Shown: piece by piece, positions 7,968-13,972 of the stretch | Layout of the letters: each line of letters begins with the position of its first letter | How positions within the stretch are numbered: the first letter of the stretch is position 1 | DNA from: DATCVR01 sp036566745 | Lineage (GTDB): Bacteria; Actinomycetota; Actinomycetes; Jiangellales; Jiangellaceae | Direction: 5' to 3' | NCBI GenBank assembly: GCA_036566745.1 | Contig: DATCVR010000279.1 | Location: forward strand, 1-13,972 | Length of the DNA stretch: 13,972 nt | Translations under genes and position numbers: made by a program | Notes under the pieces: model-generated | Told to the model about the DNA's origin: nothing | Seen by the model: only the letters and a program-made list of their open reading frames with translations | Databases searched by the model: none

Positions 7968-9656
7968 TCAGGACTCGACGACCACCGGGATGATCATCGG
8001 GCGGCGCCGCAACCGGCCGCCGACCCAGCGCCCGATCGTGCGGCGGATGGTCTGCTGCAGCTGATATGTGTCGGCGCCTCCGCCGGCTGCGGCCTTCTCG
8101 ACCGCGCTGATCAGCTCGGGGCGGATCTCGTCGAACACGCTGTCGTCCTCGGCGAACCCGCGGGCGTGGATCTCGGGGCCGCCGGTGACCTTCCCGGTGA
8201 CCGAGTCGATGACCACGACCACGGAGATGAAGCCCTCTTCGCCGAGGATCCGGCGGTCCTTCAGCGAGGCCTCGGCGACGCCACCGACGTTGGACCCGTC
8301 GACGTAGACGTAGCCGCACGGCACCGCTCCGACCACCCGGGCGGCGCCGCCCGCGAGGTCGACCACCACGCCGTCCTCGGCGAGCACGACTCGATCGCGC
8401 GGGACGCCGGAGTTGACGGCGACCTCGGCGTTGGCGTGCAGGTGGCGGGTCTCGCCGTGGATGGGCATCACCCCGCGCGGCTTGACCAGGTTGTAGGCGT
8501 AGAGCAGCTCGCCCGCGCTGGCGTGGCCGGAGGTGTGGACCATGGCGTTGCCGCGGTGGACCACCGTGGCGCCCTCGCGGGTGAGGCCGTTGATGACCCG
8601 CGACACGGCGTTCTCGTTGCCGGGGATCAGCGACGACGCCAGCACCACGACGTCGCCCTTCTCGACCCGGATGGCGGGGTGGTCGCGGTTGGCGATGCGC
8701 GAGAGCGCGGCCATCGGCTCGCCCTGGGAGCCCGTGGACATCAGCACGATCTCCTCGGGCGGGATGTCGTCGACGCTCTTGAGGTCGACGAGCGTGCTGG
8801 CCGGCACGCTGAGGTAGCCGAGGTCGCGCGCGATGCCCATGTTGCGCACCATCGAGCGGCCCACGAAGGCCACCTTGCGGCGGTGGGCCACGGCGACGTC
8901 GAGCACCTGCTGGACGCGGTGGACGTGGCTGGCGAACGAGGCGACGATGACGCGGCGCGGCGCCCGGGCGAACACGCGGTCGAGGACCGGCGCGATGTCG
9001 CGCTCGTGAGGGGTGAACCCCGGCACCTCGGCGTTGGTGGAGTCGACCATGAACAGGTCGACCCCGGCGTCGCCGAGGCGGGCGAAGGCGTTGAGGTCGG
9101 TGAGCCGCCCGTCGAGGGGCAGCTGGTCCATCTTGAAGTCGCCGGTATGCAGGACCCGACCCGCGGAGGTGGTGATGGACAGCGCCAGCGCGTCGGGGAT
9201 CGAGTGGTTGACCGCGAGGAACTCGACCTCGAAGGGCCCGAACCGCTCGGTCTGCCCCTCGGCGACCTCGAGCTGGTAGGCGTCGATGCGGTGTTCCTTG
9301 AGCTTCGCCTCGATCAGGGCGAGGGTGAGCCGCGAGCCCACCACCGGGATGTCGCGCTTCTCGCGCAGCAGGAACGGCACCGCGCCGATGTGGTCCTCGT
9401 GGCCGTGGGTGAGCACGACCGCCTCGACGTCGTCGAGCCGATCGCGGATGTAGTCGAAGTCGGGGAGGATCAGGTCGACGCCGGGCTGGTTGTCCTCGGG
9501 GAAGAGAACCCCGCAGTCGACGATCAGCAACCTGCCGGCGTGCTCGAAGACCGTCATGTTGCGGCCGACCTCGCCGAGCCCGCCGAGCGGGACGATCCGC
9601 AGGGTGTCGGGCGCCAGCGGCGGCGGGGTGGTGAGCTCGGGGTGGGGATGGCTCAT
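7968..9656 (-). CDS. rnj: Ribonuclease J
   Basis: 562 residues, normal length for actinobacterial RNase J, a zinc-dependent 5'-3' exonuclease and endonuclease in mRNA decay and rRNA maturation. The N-terminal metallo-beta-lactamase part shows RIVPLGGLGEVGRNM (20-34), the metal-binding HGHEDH (84-89), and later HTGDFKMD. The beta-CASP part includes STGSQGEP and HTSGHAS. The C-terminal domain ends in RRTIGRWVGGRLRRRP, close to the usual terminus. The ATG overlaps the dapA stop by four bases (ATGA), so the two are coupled. Actinobacteria usually have a single RNase J, often beside dapA. The gene converges on the flavoenzyme gene with 21 bases between the stops and no obvious hairpin terminator. 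Confidence 0.96.
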   Translation of the reverse strand: MSHPHPELTTPPPLAPDTLRIVPLGGLGEVGRNMTVFEHAGRLLIVDCGVLFPEDNQPGVDLILPDFDYIRDRLDDVEAVVLTHGHEDHIGAVPFLLREKRDIPVVGSRLTLALIEAKLKEHRIDAYQLEVAEGQTERFGPFEVEFLAVNHSIPDALALSITTSAGRVLHTGDFKMDQLPLDGRLTDLNAFARLGDAGVDLFMVDSTNAEVPGFTPHERDIAPVLDRVFARAPRRVIVASFASHVHRVQQVLDVAVAHRRKVAFVGRSMVRNMGIARDLGYLSVPASTLVDLKSVDDIPPEEIVLMSTGSQGEPMAALSRIANRDHPAIRVEKGDVVVLASSLIPGNENAVSRVINGLTREGATVVHRGNAMVHTSGHASAGELLYAYNLVKPRGVMPIHGETRHLHANAEVAVNSGVPRDRVVLAEDGVVVDLAGGAARVVGAVPCGYVYVDGSNVGGVAEASLKDRRILGEEGFISVVVVIDSVTGKVTGGPEIHARGFAEDDSVFDEIRPELISAVEKAAAGGGADTYQLQQTIRRTIGRWVGGRLRRRPMIIPVVVES

Positions 9657-10585
9657 GCGAGCCCCGCCTCGGCGAGGTCGGCGCGCAGCTGCGCGACCTG
9701 CTCGTCGGTGGCGGGGACGAGGGGCGAGCGCATGGATCGGCTCGCGATGGTGCCGGCTTGCTGGACGGCCGCCTTGGCCATGATGGCTCCTTGTGTTCGG
9801 GTCATGATCGCGCGCACGGCCGGGATCAACCGGCGGTGCAGGCGCAGGGCACGGGCGAGGTCGGCGGAGTCGATCGCGCGCACCATCTCGGCGTACTCGC
9901 GGGCGGCCACGTGGGCCACGACGCTGACGACGCCGACGGCGCCGTGAGTGAGCAGCGCGAGGTTGAGCGCGTCGTCGCCGCTGTAGTAGGCGAGGTCGGT
10001 GCGGGCCATGACCTCGGAGGATGCGAAGAGGTCGCCCTTGGCGTCCTTGACCGCCACGATCCGGGGATGCTCGGCCAGTGCCAGGAGCGTCTCGGTGGCG
10101 ATGGGCGTGGCGGTGCGGGCCGGGATGTCGTAGAGCATGACCGGCAGGTCGGTGGCGTCCGCGACGGTGGTGAAGTGGCGCACCAGCCCCTCTTGCGGGG
10201 GCTTCGAGTAGTACGGCGTGACCACCAGGAGGCCGTGGGCGCCGGCCTTCTCGGCGGCGCGGGCGGCCTCGGCGGTGTGCGCGGTGTCGAAGCTGCCGGC
10301 CCCGGCGACGACCGTGGCGCGGGCGCCCACGGCGTCGAGGACGGTGCGCAGCAGGGCGTCCTTCTCGGCGTCGTTGGTGGTGGGGCTCTCGCCGGTGGTG
10401 CCGCTGACGACCAGGCCGTCGCAGCCGTCGTCGACGAGCTTCTCGGCCAGCGCGGCGGCCCCGTCGAGGTCGAGCGCGCCGTGGTCGTCGAACGGCGTGA
10501 CCATCGCGGTGAGGACCCGCCCGAACGGCGCCGACGCGGGCGCCCCCGAGGTCGCGGCGGCAAGGGTGAAGAGCTCGTCGGCCAT
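9653..10585 (-). CDS. dapA: 4-hydroxy-tetrahydrodipicolinate synthase
   Basis: 310 residues. It condenses pyruvate with aspartate semialdehyde in the first committed step of diaminopimelate and lysine synthesis, in the cytoplasm. The TIM-barrel aldolase motifs are present: SGTTGESPTT (61-70, T63 and T64 in the pyruvate pocket), TPYYSKPP (123-130), LYDIPART with Y152 and R157, and the Schiff-base lysine K180 in IVAVKDAKGD. The start was placed at the ATG at 10585, which gives a typical N-terminal extension before FGRVLTAMVTPF. The frame is open much further upstream across thyA, but that part is antisense to thyA and not credible. No Shine-Dalgarno sequence precedes the ATG; a TAGCCT box seven bases upstream points to a leaderless transcript. 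The stop overlaps the RNase J start. Confidence 0.95.
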   Translation of the reverse strand: MADELFTLAAATSGAPASAPFGRVLTAMVTPFDDHGALDLDGAAALAEKLVDDGCDGLVVSGTTGESPTTNDAEKDALLRTVLDAVGARATVVAGAGSFDTAHTAEAARAAEKAGAHGLLVVTPYYSKPPQEGLVRHFTTVADATDLPVMLYDIPARTATPIATETLLALAEHPRIVAVKDAKGDLFASSEVMARTDLAYYSGDDALNLALLTHGAVGVVSVVAHVAAREYAEMVRAIDSADLARALRLHRRLIPAVRAIMTRTQGAIMAKAAVQQAGTIASRSMRSPLVPATDEQVAQLRADLAEAGLA

Positions 10586-10592
10586 GGAGGCA

Positions 10593-10598
10593 AGGCTA
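10593..10598 (-). promoter_or_regulatory. Candidate -10 box for leaderless dapA transcription
   Basis: On the minus strand this reads TAGCCT, matching the actinobacterial TANNNT -10 pattern. Seven bases separate it from the dapA ATG, so transcription would begin at or next to the A of the start codon. There is no ribosome binding site in front of the ATG, which agrees with leaderless translation. No convincing -35 element is visible. Confidence 0.5.
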
Positions 10599-10702
10599 CC
10601 GCTCGCCGCAGACGCTCCCGGACGCCTGCGATCCGGCGACGGCCGGGCACCGGCGTCGGCACGGCCTCGGCGCGGCCTCTCCGGCTGTCGGTGCTCCGGT
10701 GT

Positions 10703-10708
10703 TAGATT
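10703..10708 (+). promoter_or_regulatory. Candidate -10 box for leaderless thyA transcription
   Basis: TAGATT matches TANNNT and is one of few AT-rich spots in this region. Six bases follow before the GTG at 10715, placing the expected transcription start on the G of the start codon. The absence of a Shine-Dalgarno sequence before GTG supports a leaderless mRNA. No clear -35 hexamer is seen. Confidence 0.55.
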
Positions 10709-10714
10709 TCGGGC

Positions 10715-11509
10715 GTGCGGCAGTATCTCGATCTCCTCGCCCATGTCCTCGACCACGGCACGGAGAAGTCCGATCGCACCGGGACGGGCACCCTCAGCGT
10801 GTTCGGTCACCAGATGCGCTTCGACCTCGGTGCCGGGTTCCCGGCCGTGACCACCAAGAAGCTGCACCTGAAGTCGGTCGTGGCCGAGCTCCTGTGGTTC
10901 CTGCGCGGGTCCACCAACGTCGGCTGGCTGCAAGAGCGCGGGGTCAGCATCTGGGACGAGTGGGCCGGTCCTGACGGCGAGCTCGGCCCGATCTACGGCT
11001 ACCAGTGGCGGTCGTGGCCCACGCCCGACGGTCGGCACATCGATCAGATGGCAGACGTCATCCGCGCGATCCGCATCAACCCGGACTCCCGCCGCCACCT
11101 CGTCAGCGCCTGGAACGTCGCCGACCTCGACGACATGGCCTTGCCGCCCTGTCACACGATGTTCCAGTTCTACGTCGCCGACGGCCGGCTGTCGTGCCAG
11201 CTGTACCAGCGCTCGGGCGACGTCTTCCTGGGCGTGCCGTTCAACATCGCCTCGTACGCCCTGCTCACGATGATGGTCGCCCAGGTGTGCGACCTCCGGC
11301 CGGGCGACTTCGTCCACACCCTCGGCGACGCCCACCTCTACCTCAACCACCTCGACCAGGCCCGGCTCCAGCTCCAGCGCGAGCCACGGCCGCTGCCCAC
11401 GTTGCGGCTCAACCCCGCCCGCCGCTCGATCGACGACTTCGAGTACGACGACATCGAGCTGCTCGGCTACGACCCCCACCCGCCGATCAAGGCCCCGATC
11501 GCGGTATGA
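10715..11509 (+). CDS. thyA: Thymidylate synthase
   Basis: 264 residues, the same length as the Escherichia coli enzyme. It methylates dUMP to dTMP using methylenetetrahydrofolate and releases dihydrofolate. Family landmarks are R21 in SDRTGTGT, ELLWFLRGSTN (58-68), the catalytic cysteine C146 in LPPCHTMFQFY, the following QRSGDVFLGVPFNIASYA, and the C-terminal PIAV, where the terminal residues close the active site. The start is GTG, chosen because it aligns the N-terminus and C146 exactly with the standard enzyme. It is divergent from dapA and overlaps folA by four bases (ATGA), coupling dTMP synthesis to recycling of its folate product. Confidence 0.97.
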   Translation: MRQYLDLLAHVLDHGTEKSDRTGTGTLSVFGHQMRFDLGAGFPAVTTKKLHLKSVVAELLWFLRGSTNVGWLQERGVSIWDEWAGPDGELGPIYGYQWRSWPTPDGRHIDQMADVIRAIRINPDSRRHLVSAWNVADLDDMALPPCHTMFQFYVADGRLSCQLYQRSGDVFLGVPFNIASYALLTMMVAQVCDLRPGDFVHTLGDAHLYLNHLDQARLQLQREPRPLPTLRLNPARRSIDDFEYDDIELLGYDPHPPIKAPIAV

Positions 11510-11973
11510 CCCTCACCGCCATCGCGGCGGTGGCGCGCAACGGCGTCATCGGCGCCCAGGGCGACCTGCCGTGGCGGCTTCCCGCCGACCTCCGCCGGTT
11601 CAAGGCGCTCACCACCGGCCACGTGCTGGTCATGGGCCGCAAGACGTTCGAGTCCATCGGCCGCGCCCTGCCGGGGCGCACCACGATCGTCGTCACCCGC
11701 CGGGCGAGCTGGTCGGCTGGCGGTGTGCTGGTGGCGTCGTCGGTGGACGACGCGCTGGCGGCGGCCGCCGGGCTGGGACCCGAGACGTTCGTCGCGGGCG
11801 GGGCCGAGATCTACGCCCAGACCCTCGCCCGCGCCGACCGCCTCGAACTGACCGAGGTCCATGCCGAGCCCGAGGGCGACACCTTCTTCCCCGAGCTCGA
11901 CCGCTCCGCGTGGCTCGAGGTCGCCCGCGAGCCCCACGACGGGTTCGACTTCGTCAGCTACGTGCGGCGCTGA
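11506..11973 (+). CDS. folA: Dihydrofolate reductase
   Basis: 155 residues. It reduces dihydrofolate to tetrahydrofolate with NADPH, regenerating the cofactor oxidised by ThyA next door. Visible motifs are GVIGAQGDLPWRLPADL (13-29), with W23 and the catalytic acidic residue D28, the NADPH-binding MGRKTFESIG (43-52), and FVAGGAEIY (95-103) with the Gly-Gly pair. The ATG is inside the ATGA overlap with thyA; no separate promoter is seen, so expression probably depends on the thyA transcript. It ends only three bases before the stop codon of the convergent asparaginase gene. Confidence 0.97.
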   Translation: MTLTAIAAVARNGVIGAQGDLPWRLPADLRRFKALTTGHVLVMGRKTFESIGRALPGRTTIVVTRRASWSAGGVLVASSVDDALAAAAGLGPETFVAGGAEIYAQTLARADRLELTEVHAEPEGDTFFPELDRSAWLEVAREPHDGFDFVSYVRR

Positions 11974-11980
11974 GCCTCAG
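11970..11980. repeat. Small palindrome spanning two convergent stop codons
   Basis: CTGAG-C-CTCAG is a perfect five-base inverted repeat around one central base. It contains the TGA stop of folA on the plus strand and, as TCA, the stop of the asparaginase gene on the minus strand. The symmetry partly follows from two TGA stops facing each other. With a one-base loop and no T run it is not a convincing terminator. Confidence 0.5.
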
Positions 11981-13122
11981 TCGCGGTACACCCGGGTGGT
12001 GATCTCGCCGTTGGAGGTGATCCACGCGTACAGCAGGGCGTCGGTGCGCGGGGTCGCGAGGTCGCCGCGCGGATCGAGGGCGATCACCGCCCCGCCCGCG
12101 ATCTCGTCCACTTTGTCGATCACCTCCTGAGCCGCCCGCGCCACCGGCAGGCGGCGGTACTCCATCAGCGTGGCGATGTCGCGGGCCGCGCTGGTGCGGA
12201 TGAAGGCCTCGCCGGTGCCGGTGGCCGACACGGCCACGACGTCGCTGTCGGCGTAGGTGCCCGCGCCCACGATCGGCGAGTCGCCCACGCGCCCGACCAG
12301 CTTGTTCGTCAGCCCACCGGTGGAGGTGGCCGCGGCGAGGTCGCCGTGGGAGTCGACCGCCACCGCGCCGACCGTGCCCTGCTCCCCCGGTGGCTGATCA
12401 TCCGGCTGGTCGGCCGTCGACCGGTCGGCCGACGCCTCGGCGGCCGCGTCCTTCTTCGCCGCCATCAGGGCGTCCCAGCGCTGCTGGGTCCAGTAGTAGT
12501 CCTGGGTCACGGTGGCGAGCCCGGCCTGCGCGGCGAAGTCGTCGGCGCCCTCGGCGACCATGAGCACGTGCGGCGACTCGTCCATGACGAGTCGAGCTGC
12601 CTGGATCGGGTTGCGGACGTTCTCGACGGCGGCCACCGCACCGGAGCGCAGGTCGGCGCCGTCCATGATGGCGGCGTCGAGCTGGTGCTCGGCATCGGTG
12701 TTGAACACCGCGCCGTGGCCGGCGTTGCACAGCGGGAAGTCCTCGAGCACGACCACGGCGGCCTGCACGGCATCGAGCGCACGACCGCCGTCGTCGACGA
12801 CCTTGTAGCCGGCCGTCAGCGCTGCCCTCAGCGCCTCGTCGAAGGCGGCGGCCAGCTCTGGCGGGTCCACGCCGCGCCGCAGCGGAGCGGTGCCGCAGTG
12901 GATCGCCAGGGCGACGTCGCTCGCCTCCGGGCGAGGGCCGGACCCGGGTGGCGCCGACTCCGGTGCGGCCGTGGCCCGAGCGACCTGCCCTCCGGCCGAG
13001 CCCGCGAGGGCGTCAGGACCTGACGGTCCGCCCACGGCGGTGCTACCCGGCGCCATCGACAACACGGACACGAAGGCCGCCGCGACGACCGGGCGGATCC
13101 TGCGGTGGGGACGAGCGGACAT
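11977..13122 (-). CDS. Secreted isoaspartyl peptidase / plant-type L-asparaginase (Ntn hydrolase, family T2)
   Basis: 381 residues as a precursor that should self-cleave before T250 (in EQGTVGAVAVD), freeing the threonine as nucleophile. This would give an alpha chain of about 249 residues (less the signal) and a beta chain of 132. Family motifs include NAGHGAVFNTD, LDAAIMDG, RNPIQAARLVM, then STGGLTNKLVGRVGDSP and VSATGTGEAFIR. It hydrolyses isoaspartyl dipeptides and/or asparagine. The N-terminus has a basic region (RPHRRIR), a hydrophobic core and a probable cleavage after STA at 29, followed by a Pro/Ala/Gly-rich stretch to about 69, so export is predicted. The start at 13122 has GGAGG five bases upstream; an ATG at 13170 in the same frame lacks an equally good site. 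The usual HGGAG motif near the start of the domain is replaced by HCGTAP (75-80). A polar linker rich in D, Q and P precedes T250. Confidence 0.9.
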   Translation of the reverse strand: MSARPHRRIRPVVAAAFVSVLSMAPGSTAVGGPSGPDALAGSAGGQVARATAAPESAPPGSGPRPEASDVALAIHCGTAPLRRGVDPPELAAAFDEALRAALTAGYKVVDDGGRALDAVQAAVVVLEDFPLCNAGHGAVFNTDAEHQLDAAIMDGADLRSGAVAAVENVRNPIQAARLVMDESPHVLMVAEGADDFAAQAGLATVTQDYYWTQQRWDALMAAKKDAAAEASADRSTADQPDDQPPGEQGTVGAVAVDSHGDLAAATSTGGLTNKLVGRVGDSPIVGAGTYADSDVVAVSATGTGEAFIRTSAARDIATLMEYRRLPVARAAQEVIDKVDEIAGGAVIALDPRGDLATPRTDALLYAWITSNGEITTRVYRD

Positions 13123-13127
13123 GCGTA

Positions 13128-13132
13128 CCTCC
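13128..13132 (-). promoter_or_regulatory. Ribosome binding site deciding the start of the asparaginase gene
   Basis: On the minus strand GGAGG lies five bases before the ATG at 13122. It favours this start, which places the basic and hydrophobic parts of the signal peptide right at the N-terminus, over the in-frame ATG at 13170. Confidence 0.75.
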
Positions 13133-13256
13133 GGCAGGTGAGTCGGCCATCGATCATGTACCTCAGGCATCCTGCTGGCTGCCCGCCGCGGTCACAATGA
13201 GCTCTTCGGCGGACCCTGACCGGTTCTGACCCCGCAGATCGCGGCCGCTGCGCCGA

Positions 13257-13972
13257 CTACGCCGCCGCCTCGACGGCTCGCGCCCGGGCCGCGGCGACGT
13301 TGGCCAGCACCTCTGCGTGCCAGTGCGCCGCCTGTGGGCCGCTCACGGCGCCGCGGCTGATCCGGTCGGCGAGGAACGCCAGCTCCGTGACCGCCACCTG
13401 GTAGTCGCGCACCGCCTGCTTGGCCTCGCGCCCGGACAGGGCCCCGGCCGCGCGCCGCCACTGCCGTCGTCCGCGCATCGTCGACAACAGCGGCACCTCG
13501 CTCCACGCGATCCAGCCCTGTTGCGCGAATCTCGGCACATACGAGCTCACCACCCGCTGCTCGCGCCGCCGCTGCCACACGGCCAGCGCGCTCATGGCCA
13601 CGAACAGCGGCACCATGACGGAGAGGTAGGTGGGCAGGAAGCCACGCCCGCCGTCCCACAGCGCCGAGGCGTTCCACAGCGCGTGCAGGATCACCGCGAA
13701 GGCATACCCGAGCAGGGGCAGGCCCAGCCGGGCGAGCACGCCGCGGCGGCGTACGGCCAGCCCCACCGCGATGCCGGTGAACGCGGTGAACAGCGGATGG
13801 GCGAACGGCGAGAGCAGCCCACGCATGACGAAGGTGAGGTAGCCGTCGGCGCTGTCGACCTCGAAAGCTCGCCCCAGGTAGAGGATGTTCTCGACGAAGG
13901 CGAACCCCGCGGCGACCATCCCGGCGTAGACGATGCCGTCCACCACGCCGTCGAGCTCACGACGATGTAGCC
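13257..13972 (-). CDS. PrsW-type intramembrane metalloprotease, N-terminus outside the window
   Basis: About 237 residues are visible, ending at TAG (13259-13257); the frame stays open to the window edge. Counting from the GTG codon at 13946, conserved PrsW (M82) features are E19 in FAFVENILYLG, H50 in SPFAHPLFTAFTG and H88 in VILHALWNAS, all within hydrophobic segments, consistent with intramembrane metal ligands. The family's first EExxK-like motif would lie upstream, outside the window. A GTG start at 13946 is unlikely because the upstream codons (LHRRELDGVVDG) continue the family pattern. The C-terminal 100 or so residues are soluble and helix-prone (VRDYQVAVTELAFLADRI). PrsW cleaves an anti-sigma factor in Bacillus; actinobacterial targets are mostly unknown. 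It lies 134 bases upstream of the asparaginase gene on the same strand; a functional link is not shown. Confidence 0.85.
   Translation of the reverse strand, partial: LHRRELDGVVDGIVYAGMVAAGFAFVENILYLGRAFEVDSADGYLTFVMRGLLSPFAHPLFTAFTGIAVGLAVRRRGVLARLGLPLLGYAFAVILHALWNASALWDGGRGFLPTYLSVMVPLFVAMSALAVWQRRREQRVVSSYVPRFAQQGWIAWSEVPLLSTMRGRRQWRRAAGALSGREAKQAVRDYQVAVTELAFLADRISRGAVSGPQAAHWHAEVLANVAAARARAVEAAA

Noticed and set aside
8166..9947. Long plus-strand open frame opposite the RNase J gene
   Set aside because: D/G/H/V-rich shadow of a highly conserved RNase J gene; no independent start signal or domain.
10586..11479. Upstream extension of the dapA frame across thyA (minus strand)
   Set aside because: It would run antisense through conserved thyA, and DapA proteins do not have a 300-residue N-terminal extension. 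The ATG at 10585 fits the family length and the -10 box.
13123..13170. Alternative asparaginase start at 13170
   Set aside because: It would put 16 polar residues before the signal peptide and has a weaker ribosome binding site than the GGAGG serving the ATG at 13122.

Overview
The window comes from a high-GC Gram-positive chromosome, most likely Actinomycetota. Codons are strongly G/C at the third position, two genes appear to be read from leaderless transcripts, Tat signals are used for secreted proteins, and dapA overlaps the gene for ribonuclease J, an arrangement common in actinobacteria. A family-level assignment (for example Nocardioidaceae or relatives) would be a guess. There are nine complete protein genes and two cut by the window edges. 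I see no RNA gene, insertion sequence, CRISPR array or phage gene.

Left part (1-7946, all + strand): the end of a glycan or glycoside utilisation operon. In order it holds the last codons of an upstream gene (probably the first ABC sugar permease), a MalG-type second permease, two tandem paralogous Tat-exported proteins with a clan GH-A-like glycosidase core, and a large FAD-dependent oxidoreductase of the PF12831 type with beta-rich C-terminal extensions. Gaps are short (48, 44 and 4 bases) and the first junction is an ATGA overlap, so one transcript is likely. The substrate is not evident. A plausible division of labour is extracellular cleavage by the two exported proteins, import by the ABC permeases, and intracellular oxidation by the flavoenzyme. 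This operon is the least ordinary part of the window.

Middle (7968-11973): housekeeping genes. On the minus strand dapA (lysine/diaminopimelate synthesis) overlaps the ribonuclease J gene by four bases. Divergently, on the plus strand, thyA (thymidylate synthase) overlaps folA (dihydrofolate reductase) by four bases; FolA regenerates the folate that ThyA oxidises. The 129-base gap between dapA and thyA carries a TANNNT -10 box placed for a leaderless start in each direction.

Right part (11977-13972, minus strand): a secreted isoaspartyl peptidase/L-asparaginase of the Ntn-hydrolase type, then a PrsW-type intramembrane protease whose N-terminus lies outside the window. Convergent genes are packed tightly: 3 bases separate folA from the asparaginase gene, and 21 bases separate the flavoenzyme gene from the ribonuclease J gene.
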